From assembly GCA_954871525.1 (NCBI GenBank), contig OX940863.1, forward strand, positions 22,456,001-22,520,000: a DNA stretch of 64,000 nt, read 5' to 3'. Of the stretch, positions 21,407-33,186 are shown in pieces. Position numbers and translations under genes: made by a program. The stretch's first letter is position 1. Every line of letters starts with the position of its first letter. The notes below the pieces were generated by a model, which was given only the letters and a program-made list of their open reading frames with translations, was not told where the DNA came from and made no database searches. The DNA is from Parietaria judaica (Eukaryota > Streptophyta > Magnoliopsida > Rosales > Urticaceae).

Positions 21407-22383
21407 ATTTCATTTATTTATACCACTTTTGACCACGAGACGATATAATTAATCTATAATATATAAGCTACTACATGGAAACAGAGTAAGTTTTACCTCC
21501 TATGTGAAAAGTGAAAACATAGAATTTGCTGTCAATTTTTTGAAATTTTGTAATTTATATATAATTAAAAGGGCAAAAACGTAAAAAAAAAAACTACATA
21601 TGTAAGTAGAGCTTATGGTACTAGAACTTCATAGTCGAAAGTGAATAATAATAATACGAAATTATATTATTTTACCCACCGATCAAATTAAACAAATTTT
21701 GGGAGCAGGATGGAGTGAAATAATATTGATGAAAAAAACATTAAGTGAAGTTGTATTTTGGAAGATGTATATAAATGTGTAGCTACAAAACAGGACCATT
21801 TTCGTTTAGTACAGAGCTAAGTCGGTACAACAACAACAACAACAATACGTTGTGTCTATCTACCTAACTGATGAAATTACCAAAATATCCTCCTATATAT
21901 GTAATGAACACCCTTCCAGAGTGAAACTGTGACCAAAATCATTTGCCCAAAATGTACAGGAAATGCCCTTTCAAGAGAAAAAGGAGAAGACGAAAACCAA
22001 ACTCCGAACCGGGCTTTTTCCATACGAGCGAGCTGAGGAAGAAAGCTCAAGCTCGAGCCGGGTTTTGTTAGTTCTTAAACTGTAAATTCTATCAAATGCC
22101 TTAAGAAACCAAACATGCAGATCGATCACTACTACACTTTTGTGGCTCAGACGGATAACGGTGGGAAATCGCCTTCGTCTTTCAAGCGATACGATTGGAC
22201 ATCGACCCTACACGCCCAAAACAAAACTCAAAATGACTCACTGGGATATTCTGCTCTAAGTTGAAAGCTAAGGATATAAATGCACCAAAACAAAAATTCA
22301 GAGGAATATGTGCAAGAAAACAAAGTGTCCGTGACAAATTGCTGCCAATTACTATTGAATTTATTCTATAGTTGAAACTCCCA
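21407..22383. other. AT-rich DNA and 3' flank of the nucleotidyltransferase gene
   Basis: The segment nearest the gene (about 21900-22383) is presumably the 3' UTR of the minus-strand gene. A CAACAA run lies at 21830-21845. No other gene is seen. Confidence 0.45.
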
Positions 22384-25300
22384 TTACCTATCTGTATCAA
22401 GAGAGAGCGGCGGCGGTTTGAGGTTCTCCGATCCAGGCATCGGAAGGCTCGTGCTCGGGTTCTGAACGGGACTCGACCCAAGGCTTGCTTGCCAGCTTCC
22501 TCTGAGCAAGGGTGGCTCGGGTGGCAGCTGACCGATCGGCCCAGGCTCCACAAAATGTTCAGCCACATGCAAGAAGCCATTGACATTGTGCTCCGCCATC
22601 CTCCGAGGGGAGCAATACAGATCATCAAATGACGCCGACTTTCCTCTACTACCATTATGGGGTGAGATCGTCATTTGCGCCGCCACCTCACGGTTGTTCC
22701 TCTCCAGAAAACTGTTTTCAGGGGGCGGAATAACCGAACGGCCATTGTTACGAGGAGATCTAAGTTGCGATTGATTTCTTCCCCTTGGGGTTAGGGGCCT
22801 ATCCCTGTAATGATTCTGCCAAAATCAACAGAAAGTAACTTAAATTCAAACTTATAGACCAATTAATATTATCTATTTAGTCCCTAATAATATGTAAATA
22901 ACCTACTTATCTACAAAGTATGAAAATCAAATGATCCTATCTAGCATACGGATTCTATGTAATATAATAATATGATACAAATAAATCTACAGTACCATAT
23001 TGGGAATATAAGTCCCCGTCCCTCGAGGTTTTGGCATCTCTTCAAGCCCAAACCCACCGCCACCGGACAAAAGCGGTGGACCAAGGTGGAAAAATGGCGG
23101 TCTGTGAACGATACCATTGGGGTTAATTTGGGAGAACATATGATGCTTAAGCTGCAAAGACCGTCTTATGAATTCCCACGATCTCTTTTTGTGTAGCGCA
23201 AGCAAAGGTGGAACAGGATGAACGGGCGGAGACGAAGCACAATCATAGCACCATCTTCCGTATTGCAGGCTCGATAAGTGGCTTTCGTAATCCCCACTGA
23301 GATCGGATAAGGTGTGGCAGGGCTCAGAATAACCCGGATGATAGTCTTCGGCGGACGAAATGATTGAACTCAATTCCTTGTGATTATGAACCGATCGGTT
23401 TTCCTCTTGGTCAGAAGCTACGTTAATCTCGAGAGAATCATATATTTCTCTGTTCTTCGTTGGGTCATCGTACTTCATTTCTCCATTTCCGAGCGACGGA
23501 TGAGGAGAGTACTGACGAGGAGATGATTCTTTTGGTATATCAATTGTAAGATTTTTAAGTCTGAGGGTAGCAAGGTCTTTTGCATCCCCGTTAAGCCGAT
23601 TGTCGGTAATAGCATTCCCATTCATGGAATGGTCAGACCTAAGTTCTTCTGTCTCTAATATTTCAGCATCAGCTACTCCACCATTTGGTAATCCCCTGTG
23701 ATGCGGACCACATTCCCAAGCTGAACGGCTTGTGTGGTTTGCTTCATGAACGGCCTGGATTTCCGGCGACTCTGTATCCGATGAGAATGGATGGGCGCCA
23801 AAATCATCGTATCTAGACATAGAAAGAGGGTCCTGAACATCGGGTCTCTGCCCTTTTCCGTGCCTTTCCATTGTGTTGGAAAAGAAATTTTGGATTTCGT
23901 CAACGATATTTTCTTCAGGCAGGGAAAGGATGCGACGCAATTTCCTAGCACCGAAGGAGAAAGCGCTTCTTATACGGAAAAAGTTCCCTACAAAGAGTAA
24001 GAGTTCATTATATTTATAACAATCAAGTATAATTATTCAATTCCCTCTCGTTTTACGAAAGAAAACAAATTGTTACCCTTGCTCACGCTGCGTCCAAGGT
24101 TGTTGTTCTCTTTTAACGGGTCAACGATATTCAAATGCTTCGGTGAAAATGTTCTAGAAGCTGCTTCATATCCCCTTGACGGTGCTGAGAACATTTCAAC
24201 ACATTCCCTGAGAAAATCGTCACTGAGCAACAGTCCATGGCCACTGCTTTCTGGTACCTCAGCTGCAAAAAGGAACCAAAACATAAATATTTCATCTGAA
24301 AGCATTACGTTTCTAGAATAATCTGGAAATCGCGGACAGGTGGCACTCACCTATGAGTTGTGGAAGACATGATATTCGGACCGGACCATTCAAGCTGATG
24401 CAATAGTTGTCCCAATCAAAGCTACTAAAGTAGTCCAAAAATTTATAAAGAACCTATACATGAAAAAATATAGAATAAGCTTTACATCCTTGTTTAACAT
24501 ATGCTATAGGGAATAGGGTGAAAAGTTTATACCGAAAACCGGTAGTATCCGGGTTTGGCAACATAGGGTTTTCTATTTTATTTATTTTTTTAGTATCGAA
24601 CAAGTTATTCTGATTTGGAATATGAACAATGGACGAGTAAACATGTTACTATGATTAAGAAATTTAATTAATTTTGTTTTGTCAATGAATGGACAACTGA
24701 AAATGTTTATTTATACCGGTCCCGGTTTAAAAACCAGTTTTCAAGAGAGAAAAACTTTACCAATTTGTAGTTTAAAAAAATAAAAATGTAAAAAAAAAGG
24801 GTACTGGTTTTACTTTATTCTATGACCAAATGCTTTGACAACTCACCGCGAGAGGACCATTCAATGACGAATGAAAGAGGTGGAAGATATAAAGGACCAA
24901 GGTCTCAAGGGCATATGTAGAAATTAAACCATGATGAGCCCCAAGAATACGGCTCTCGTAATAGCACCAAGCCTTGATCAGTATAACACTTCGTTTGAAA
25001 AGATGATCTTTTCCAATGAGGCAATCGACCTGTCACAACAACACAGAAATTGCACAAAGCACATCGGTGTCTAATCCGAACAACATAAATAGGAATCAAA
25101 CCGATAATATCAAGAAACGTCGAGTTTTATTAATAAATAAATAAAAAAAGAGTTACACAACTACTCTAACCTAACTTTTACTCTAAGAGAGAATTAATGC
25201 AACATGCCCTAAATGATATGCTAAGCCTAAATTATGCAACAAACTATATCTTCAAGTATTCCTTCAAAGGAAGCTTACAAACTAGTAGAGCGTTACAAAA

Positions 25301-25412
25301 GTCGGGGACATAATGGGAATGGTATCCACTACTTTGATTTTGTAAGAAACGCATAAAGAGACATGTAACCAAACGTTAAAGCTTCCAAAATATATAATAC
25401 AATGAGAGCTGG

Positions 25413-25444
<32 letters not shown>

Positions 25445-27061
25445 TTATTCGTTTTAAAGAAGTCATTTTCGAGATACCTGCTCGAGAAAGCAAAGTGTAC
25501 AAAGCCCTCCCAACTGATTGAATGAAATATCAACCACGATATTCTGCACAAGGCACTTCACGAGCTTAACCTGTCACATAAAAACCCGCTTATTATCATA
25601 TTACATGCATAGAATGATTTAACAAAAAATAGAAAGAAAAAAAAATAAATTAGGATAAGTATTATCATAATTAAAGACCATGTAAAATATTACGGTTACG
25701 GATAATGGGCTATAATTGGCCAGAGAGTAAAATCTTATCATAAAAGGAAGCAAAATTTATTAAGAGGTAAAAACGTGTCACCCAAAAAGGTGAAATTTTT
25801 AAAAACCTCCCAAAACAGAACGGATTGGTATTGTTGAAAGTGGATAATCAAATCCGACTTGCAAATGTTTCGGTCACGAGGTTCCTTCTGAGATTTAATC
25901 ATGCGGGTATCTTATAGAATCTAGAAGTGAATCTGCAATTGATATGACAAAATGGTAATGCTAATGTGAGAAAGGAATGGCTAAGCGAATTAATGAAATA
26001 AATATAGACGTTAGAGACGCCTAAAGAAGAAAGCAAGAGAATAAAATCAATAATTAACTTTCCTTAAAAAATCGAGCTTTAAAACAATAAATTAGAAATT
26101 CAATGGTGAAAACCTCGGCTCGTATCAATTGCACGTCCTTCACCACAAATTCCGCAGCATTGTTCTGTTCCTCTCTTTCAAGGACTGAGCACACATCATT
26201 AGCCAGAGCCTCCTCTACATTAATACCGCCAAAGGCGGTTAAGTCAATGTCTCCGTCAGGCAAATAAGTCTTCAACGGTACCGATCCAAACGGGAACACC
26301 TGCAGATACGTACGACGTAGAAAGTCAAAACTACTTATGATATAAAAAAAAATAACGTAAAAAAATAGAAAAGACAAACGTTCCGATAAAAATCAACATG
26401 TTCGAGTAACCGAATACGTGGCTCGCAAGCTTACCATACTTAACTAACCGTAATCTTCGGGGATATTATGAATGAATATACACAATATAGAATTCCATTA
26501 ACTATCATTTCCTAAAAAAATGGCTGCAATCAAGAACAAATCTTATACAACACACATTCCCGCGAAAGATGGTGCAAAAACGTGCGAAATTCTACAGTTC
26601 CATTTTTTATCTCGATAACGCGCGAAATTCCACAGTTCCCCCCAAACAGCTTTCGTCCTAAAAAATGCGCGAAAAGCTACGACGAATGCATAAGCAACAG
26701 TACGCCATGCGAATCTATAAGCATGAGCAAATTGATTCTATTCCGTACAACAATGTCGAAGCTTCACTGAAGAAAAACAATCACAAAGCTCCAGACCAAT
26801 CAAGAAGAGCAGTTACTCAATTCAATCGGCGAGAAAATCTCTCACCTCGCAGCCGAGATAGCCCTTGAGCAGCCTCTGGACGAAATCGATGACCGCTCGC
26901 CTCCTCTTCTCCGACACGACCTTCGGCTGAACCTGAGCGATGATCCCCTGCGTCGCGTCCTCAGCTCTGTTCCAGTACTCATCGCCGACCCCCGCCGACC
27001 GATCCTCCGGCGCCGGCGCCGACATCTCCGGATCCGCCAGCCAGTCGCGAAGATCGCCCAT
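22384..27061 (-). CDS. Nucleotidyltransferase, PAP/OAS1 substrate-binding-domain superfamily
   Basis: Eight coding exons, all with GT-AG borders and consistent phase: 27061-26846, 26299-26114, 25570-25478, 25029-24847, 24453-24351, 24262-24077, 23987-22996, 22815-22384; 796 residues. The start MGDLRDWLADP is the only plausible one. The catalytic core is the polymerase-beta-type fold: GS at residues 77-78, then the acidic motif DGDIDLT with D89 and D91, and a third Asp at 148 (NIVVDISFNQ). A helical substrate-binding domain follows (LIKAWCYYESRILGAHHG and the FDWDNYCISLNGP segment). The long tail, from about 370, is polar, Ser/Pro-rich and probably disordered. It closely resembles the Arabidopsis At3g51620-type family, described only as nucleotidyltransferase/PAP-OAS1-like. 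Family members add nucleotides to RNA 3' ends, but the substrate here is unknown. Intron 3 contains a ~30-bp poly-A run (plus strand). Confidence 0.93.
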
Positions 27062-28945
27062 GGAAAACCCCTAGCGACCGAGAGAACCACCGACCGAAAA
27101 CCCGAAACAATAATCAAACAAACAAACAAACTCTTTGCACTTCTCACGAGAATGGGAGATTCTCCGGCACGGCCATGGTGTCTTCGGAGCGAGATTTTCC
27201 GGCGACGGCGAATGGTTCGAGAGAGAGAGAGGCGAAATCTTTAGGGTTTGGTTGGGATCGAATCGAATGAATACGAAATCATTGAAACGAAAGGCTTCTC
27301 ATTTTCCTTTTCAATCGCCCAAGTGATTGATTTCTCCCAACATTTTTTTTAGTGGATTTTCACGAATTTCTTTGCCTTTTTTTTTTAATTATTTTTCGGT
27401 TCTTTAATTCTCAAATTTAAGAAATTCAACATAATACGCCCACGAAAAAATAATAACCGTCTTCAATTAATTTCGTTTTTAACATTTTTCAGTCTTTTTT
27501 GTCTCTAATTGTTAGTGGATAAATTAAAATAATTCACATATCTATATATTGAGTTGGCTAATAATGAAAGAGATAATTGCGGCATATGTACTAAGTTTAT
27601 GCAAACTTAAAGATTATATATACGAACTCTTGTCGTGTAATAATGACTCGGCTTTGTATCTTGCGTCTTTTTTTTTTATCATTTGCATCCCAATTATAAT
27701 AGCTTTGTAAAAAATGTGAAAAATGAAAGTCGAATAACATTATAACAAACTATGAGATATTAGCAGCACAAATATTAAAAATATTAAAAGTGTTTGAAAA
27801 ATTAACAAAATACCAATATCTTTCTTTTATATCATAGACAGGTACCAAATAACCCAAAAAAAAAAAAAGGGGAGAGAGAAGAGTACATGTCTATAACGTA
27901 GGAGAAAAATATTGATATTGTGTCCGACTATAACAAAGAATCAATATTTAACGTTGGTTTTCCAAACACTTTCGTATTTGTACCACGAATAACTCTTGTT
28001 ATAAATTAACGGAAGACTTAATGAAAACAGATAACACAGGTCCTGCAATTTTATGTCATTTAAGTATTTCCCGTCTTTACAAATGAAATTGAGTATATGA
28101 ACTAAGGCATATTTGCCGCTATTGTCTTATATTTAAATGATTATTTTCTTTTATATCTTATAATAATTTGTCTATTCTGACAACGAGTTCTCTCACTATC
28201 TGTGGATGAGTATGTGCAAATTGCAATTCTGACATTATATCAAAATATTGCATTAATGTAATTATTATTTTTTTCTCGGAAAATAATTATTTAATTCGTA
28301 TTATTGTCGTTCTGTAATTCGGCAACGTAATGATTTTCATTCAGTCACATGTTCAACGTTCACCTAACTATTATCTCTTCTTTCTTCTTTTTCTTTTTTT
28401 TTTTTCTCTATGAGCAATCATAAATAGGAAACATATTTGATAAGAAATAAAGAATGAAATCTGTACATAATTATTTATATATTAACATCAATCCCTTCCT
28501 TTTTCCTTCTTACGGAAAAATTTATTTCACAAATTAAAATGAATGAGAACAAATCAATTGTAGGAAGAGAAAAAAGAGAGAGAGAGAGCTAATTAATTAA
28601 ATTATCAGTATATTATTCTTTTTTTTTCTGCTCTTGTAAATCAAAATTTACTTTTAATTATTTGCAATATATATATATATGGATTTAGTTTAGTAAAATA
28701 ATTTTTTTAATGGAGTGACACTATCGATCAAAATTACGATGCACTTTTATGTGACAATATTGACCAAGTTTACATGCATAAAAGAACTAATTAATTAAAT
28801 TTTCAAATTCCTCAAAAAAATTAAATTATCAGTAAAATCGCATCCCACGAGTTCGAACCCGAGATCTCTTAGAGGGATATATCATATATAGTGTAGTTAT
28901 CATTATGGCAAATAACCGTTAGTGAAATAACTTAATTGGGAGTAA
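27062..28945. other. 5' flank of the nucleotidyltransferase gene and AT-rich intergenic DNA
   Basis: About 250 bp directly upstream of the minus-strand ATG (to ~27310) are GC-richer, with GAGAGA stretches near 27225, consistent with its 5' UTR and promoter. The plus-strand frame there is not coding. The rest is AT-rich with homopolymers and nothing recognised. A tRNA B-box-like phrase (GTTCGAACCC) occurs near 28851 without a convincing A box. Confidence 0.5.
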
Positions 28946-28954
28946 TAATAAATT

Positions 28955-29431
28955 GAGTTGCATCGGATAGCCAAATTGAAACGTTTGATTAGCCAAATAG
29001 CCAACCTTTCCTTTTTCTTTGCAAAATAGCCAAATGATTATTTAATAAAATATTTTATACCTATAATACCCTTTTAACATATTAACGTGTATTAACTAAG
29101 TTAATTTTTCTTAAAAATAAGAATATTTACTTGTATAATAACATATTTTATACCTATAATACCCTTTTAAAGTGTATTAACATGTATTAACGAAGTTAAT
29201 TTGTTTAAAAATAAAAAATCGTGATTAGAATTTTAACAAATTTTGTTTTTTTTCAAAAAAAAAATAATTTATTTTTAAACAAATTAACCACGTTAATACA
29301 CGTTAATACAAGGGTAATCCGGTCTTTCGTGATTTATTAACGTGGTTAATTGGCTATTTGGCAATATTAATTAAAACATTGGCTATTTGGCTAATTAGTT
29401 TTTGAAGTTTGGCTATTTGGCTATTTGCCCC
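28955..29431. mobile_element. Small Mutator-like element related to the Pack-MULE, 477 bp
   Basis: Flanked by a perfect 9-bp duplication TAATAAATT (28946-28954 and 29432-29440). Its termini carry the same repeated GCCAAATAGCCAA motifs as the 3.7-kb element. The left 80 bp (TAGCCAAATTGAAACGTTTG) are almost the same as positions 15768-15850. The interior has several AACGTGTATTAAC-type units in both orientations, like the 42-bp repeats there. No coding capacity; it looks like an internally deleted relative. Confidence 0.85.
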
Positions 29432-29440
29432 TAATAAATT

Positions 29441-30135
29441 TGCATATTTGTGTTTCTTTGGTAAGAGATTATAAAGTTAGAAAACAATTCTTGTCCTTCT
29501 TAGATAAGAAATGATGGCACATTCACCACTATCTTAAATTAACTCTAAAAAATATAATTAAATCAATAAAATAATGCAATAAATTCGTTTGTTTGCCGTG
29601 TCATCTTCTCGTACCAAACTAAAAGTAAAAAATCAATAGTAATATTGATTGCTTGCTTTGAAATTTGTCATTACATTTATTTACATTTTAATTGATCATG
29701 GCAAAGATAGCCTAAATAGACAAGGCCAGATTGCTTAAACTGGATTAGCAATAAAATCTTCTCAATATCAGTAACTGGATAAGGCTAGTTGTTCATCTTC
29801 GCTCGCAGAACCACTACCCGATCTCATTTTTTTAAGTTCCATATTAGGTGGTGAGGAACGTTACGGTCCGGAGCAAAGCTCTCACGGGCGCCGGAACAAT
29901 CTCGAACCTTTCTCCTATGAAGATGAACAAGGGCGCCGGAACAATCTCGAACCTTTCTCCTATGAAGATGAACAAGCGTGAGCTCAAGGGGACGGGGAGT
30001 ACATGTGTTGCCCGCTCCACCGCTCAACATTAGTCGAGTATTTGTCTTGTCGATATGCTAGAGAGTTTAGGCATAAATGATATTTTGAGTGACTCTTACG
30101 AGAGTTTTAAGTTTTAGAATTTTTTTGTGGCTTAG
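29441..30135. other. Intergenic DNA with a 45-bp tandem duplication
   Basis: AT-rich on the left. The GC-richer patch at 29850-30010 contains the duplication listed separately. No gene recognised; the short frames on both strands are by-products of the repeat. Confidence 0.5.
29886..29975. repeat. Two exact 45-bp tandem copies
   Basis: A unit beginning GGGCGCCGGAACAATCTCGA and ending GAAGATGAACAA occurs at 29886-29930 and again, identically by eye, at 29931-29975. The exact match suggests a recent duplication. Confidence 0.9.
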
Positions 30136-30258
30136 AGAAGTGTTAAGGTCGGATTTGGTCAAATCCATCCTCAACACAAATCGTGTCGTTTTGTCCATAA
30201 ACGACACAAGAGGAGAGTGAGGAAGTTCATCGACCGTTGGTCAACTAGGAAGTATCCT

Positions 30259-30424
30259 CGAGGAGGTTCAACTCTCGAGGAAGTCTAAGAGCAACCCTCG
30301 AGGAAGTCTAGGAGCAACTCTCGAGGAAGTCTAAGAGCAACCCTCGAGGAAGTCTAGGAGCAACCCTCGATGAAGTTTAAGAGCAACCCTCGAGGAAGTC
30401 TAGGAGCAACCCTCGATGAAGTCT
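30259..30424. repeat. ~24-bp tandem repeats in U3 of the solo LTR
   Basis: About seven imperfect copies of CTCGAGGAAGTCTAAGAGCA, with variation at AAGAGCA/AGGAGCA and CGAGG/CGATG. Each unit contains or nearly contains an XhoI-type CTCGAG palindrome. Position in U3 suggests an enhancer-like role, which is inference. Confidence 0.9.
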
Positions 30425-30435
30425 GAAAGCGTCAT

Positions 30436-30585
30436 GATGAAGCGTGCAGGGCCGAATGACGGCTGACGAGACATGCATTTAATGAAGCCCACCTACTCAC
30501 TCGACGAGAGGCATCAGCGATGAAGCGTGCAGGGCCGAATGACGGCTGACGAGATGTGCATTTAATGAAGCCCAACTACCCATTA
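30436..30585. repeat. ~83-bp duplication in U3 of the solo LTR
   Basis: GATGAAGCGTGCAGGGCCGA and the following bases through AATGAAGCCCA occur from 30436 and again from 30519, with a few substitutions. Confidence 0.85.
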
Positions 30586-30989
30586 AGGCAGTCTGCTCGG
30601 AAGTGACGTAAAGCATTGGCCAACCACGCTTCTCTCAAATCACTCTGGGAGAGCTAATGATTAAAAGAAGAAAAGAGCGGGAAAGATGTGAGAATGTATA
30701 ATGTAAGCTCTATAAAAGGCAAGTGAAGCCTCGTTTGTAAGGGTTCGGAAAAAAGGAAAAGAAACCAGAAATAGAGAAAGAGAGAATATCCTGTAATAGA
30801 AAGGCTGAAGAAACAGAGAAGTTCTTTGTACTCGATCCTTCAACTGTCCAGCTATTCAACGAAAGAGAACCGAGCTCTTGTCGGAAACATAATAAATCAA
30901 AGATATTCACTGATCGTTGTTGTTAACTTGTTCTTTGTGATTATTTTTGTGACTGGAAAAGGGTGGTGAAAATCGCCCTCTACAAGAAG

Positions 30990-31647
30990 CTTCTCAAATA
31001 TGGTGAATGAGCGTAACATTTATAAGGCAGAACTTGAGTGTCGGGGGCCTTGGGCTTGGCGTGTTTGTACACTCGCTAGCACACTATGGAAGCGCGAGGC
31101 GCGCTTTCGCGCTTCTGAAAGTGCGTATATGTGTTTCTAGAAGCCCGTTGTTAACACGCTCTAAAGTCCGTTTTGCGTGTTTTTCGAAGCGTGCTCTCGC
31201 GCATCTTTCCGAGAATGTGTTGTCATGGATTTGAAATATGCTTAGTGGGTTTCGGGCTGTATTGAGCTTTCCTCTGGTTAGTTCTTTGTTGAGGCCGACT
31301 TAATATCAGAAAAGGACAAAGAAGTGGAAATAAAACCAAATAGAAAACGGTAGCTGGAAAAAAACAATGGCAAAGTAATTGCTTTTAAAACCAACTATAA
31401 AAATCGAAAACGACAACATAACAAAATAACATAATTCTTCATGATAACACCAAAAAAAAACCAAGTATGTACAAAGCTAGAAACCGACTGGAATGAAAAG
31501 CAATAGTTAAAATCCGAATGTAACACAGACAAAATTGGAGAAGGAAATTTATGTAGTAAAATAGGACGATAATAAACGACATCCAATTTTGAAACTTATA
31601 GATGTAAACGACAAAAAGATAAGAACAACATAGGTAAAATATAGTAA
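30990..31647. other. Intergenic DNA, no gene seen
   Basis: A GC-richer patch at 31030-31240 contains short inverted GCGC-rich phrases (GCGCGAGGCGCGCTTTCGCG) and an open frame of 75 codons with no recognisable protein. The rest is AT-rich. Confidence 0.4.
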
Positions 31648-32132
31648 GGGAAACTTGAATTCCCCCAACCACAAGTTCAACGTTTTTTTCCTCACTTTAC
31701 TGAATCTGATAAATTATTCCCCAAATCGTATTTTGCCTCAATTTAGACAAAAATATAATTTTCTATACCCGAGTTAGAAATTGTCAGACGTTATTCATAC
31801 AACTGTCAAACTTTGTGCCAAAAATTATCAACTCATACCCGAAAAAAAATGTCAAAGTTAAGACAATATTGCTCAACTAATTTTTAATATTGCTTAATTG
31901 TTACATACTATTTTATTTTGCTCTTTAATTGTTTTTTTTAAATACCAGAAACTGTCAAACTTTACTCATAAAATTGTCCAACTTTGTGCCATAAGGTAGA
32001 GAAAGTGGTTTTTTTTTTTTTTTATCCAACATAAGGTAAAATACATTGTGGGGAATAATTATTCAGATTCATTATAGTGGAGAACAAAAAACGTTGAACT
32101 TGTGGTTTTGAGAATATTTCTTCAGGTTTCCC
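31648..32132. mobile_element. Inverted-repeat element (GGGAAACTT family), 485 bp
   Basis: Left end GGGAAACTTGAATTC pairs with right end (reverse complement GGGAAACCTGAAG). About 30 bp further in, both arms carry CCACAAGTTCAACG. The phrase TTATTCCCCA also recurs in both arms. No clear duplication of target site remains. Terminal similarity to 9682-10037 suggests one family. Confidence 0.6.
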
Positions 32133-32201
32133 TATGATGTAGAAAATAGAAAGGGATATTTGCAGAGAAAATCACTTGTTACAAAAAGTAAGATTTATAT
32201 C

Positions 32202-32873
32202 GGTTAGAAATCTTGCGGCATAAGTGCCCAAAGTTTTAGGATTGGGCCAAACTGGGCCCACATTGATTAAATGAGTTGATTCATGAATTGATTAGAGAAT
32301 CATGTAATTAATGAGGTTTGACTTATATGATAATAATAACATATTAATTACATAATATCTCATTCCTTTTATATGATAAGATAAGATCAATTAGAAAGGG
32401 AAACTAACTATAATTAGAGATATACATTTTAATGTTAGTTGTGCCTATTTAAGCACCTCATAGCCATAGAATTCGACTACCACTTGTTCCAAGAGTAGAA
32501 ATCGAATTCTTTTGCACCTCATAAAGTTCTTGTTCGTGTTCTAATCGTTTTCGAAGAACTAGTTTTCCTTGAAGATGATTTTCGGCCCTAAAGGCGTTCC
32601 GATTGTTCACGTGGTGGACTACGTAGAGGCCGAAAACTTGAGCGGCTCGTGATCGACGTAGAGTGAAGATAAAGGCTAGGCGCATCATCATCTCCGACGA
32701 GAAGTGGAGATCCGTTCGTGATTAAAGTTAAGGAGCGTTCTGTAAAGAATATATTCTTAAACCAAGTAAGTATTAATTTAGCTATGTCATCTAGATCTTA
32801 TTGTTTTCTTGGATTCCCGAAAATTTCGCATACTGGATATGTACAATCCTAAGAAAAACCCAACAATGTTATC
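32202..32873 (+). mobile_element. Truncated copia-type LTR with a PBS stub
   Basis: Starts GGTTAGAAATCTTGCGGC (terminal TG apparently mutated) and ends AACCCAACA at 32865. This is followed by ATGTTATC, which looks like the first bases of a mutated PBS (TGGTATC...) before the sequence breaks into poly-T. It would therefore be a 5' LTR plus the start of an internal region, truncated rather than solo. Includes the phrase GGGCCAAACTGGGCCC and CCTATTTAAGCACC, a TATA-like core. No clean target duplication is visible. Confidence 0.5.
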
Positions 32874-33186
32874 TTTTTTTTTTGGCAAAAACTTTCAATA
32901 AAAAAGAAACTTTAGTGTGAGTAGTTTATTTAAATTTTCCTCTCTTTTTATTACGTATGAGCTAAAAAAAAACTTTAAAGTTGAGAACAAATATTAAGTT
33001 ATTACATACTAGACGAAACATGTTCTAATTCAAAATCTAAAGCACTAAAGGTCAGTGGTGAAAAAATGAGCGAAAATTTGATAACCAGGAATCAAAATGT
33101 AGACAACTCATGTGTCGCATGTGGAATTTTTTAATGAGATAGCGGAAAAAAATTAATTACTTATACTAATTGTTAATGTGTAAAAA

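Larger units (their letters stand above)
30141..30984 (+). mobile_element. Solo LTR, 844 bp, TSD AGAAG
   Basis: Begins TGTTAAGGTC and ends CCCTCTACA, and is flanked by the perfect 5-bp duplication AGAAG (30136-30140 and 30985-30989). A TATA-like CTATAAAAGG lies at 30711-30720, followed by a transcribed-looking AT-richer part with polyadenylation-like AATAAA (near 30890). There is no PBS, PPT or coding sequence, so the internal region was presumably lost by LTR-LTR recombination. Size and style suggest Ty3/gypsy, but the family is undetermined. U3 contains two tandem arrays (listed separately). Confidence 0.88.

Noticed and set aside
22372..22774. Plus-strand frames overlapping the nucleotidyltransferase last exon
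   Set aside because: They are opposite-strand shadows of a well-supported exon.
27135..27326. Plus-strand gene divergent from the nucleotidyltransferase
   Set aside because: The 63-codon frame overlaps the expected 5' UTR/promoter and resembles nothing; GAGAGA repeats explain its openness.
28840..28875. tRNA or SINE from the GTTCGAACCC phrase
   Set aside because: A single B-box-like match without an A box at the right spacing, tail or target duplication.
30259..30590. CRISPR-like array
   Set aside because: Repeats are directly adjacent without unique spacers and sit in the U3 of a solo LTR in a plant genome.
30141..30984. Full LTR retrotransposon
   Set aside because: Only one LTR lies between the AGAAG duplications; no internal domains are present.
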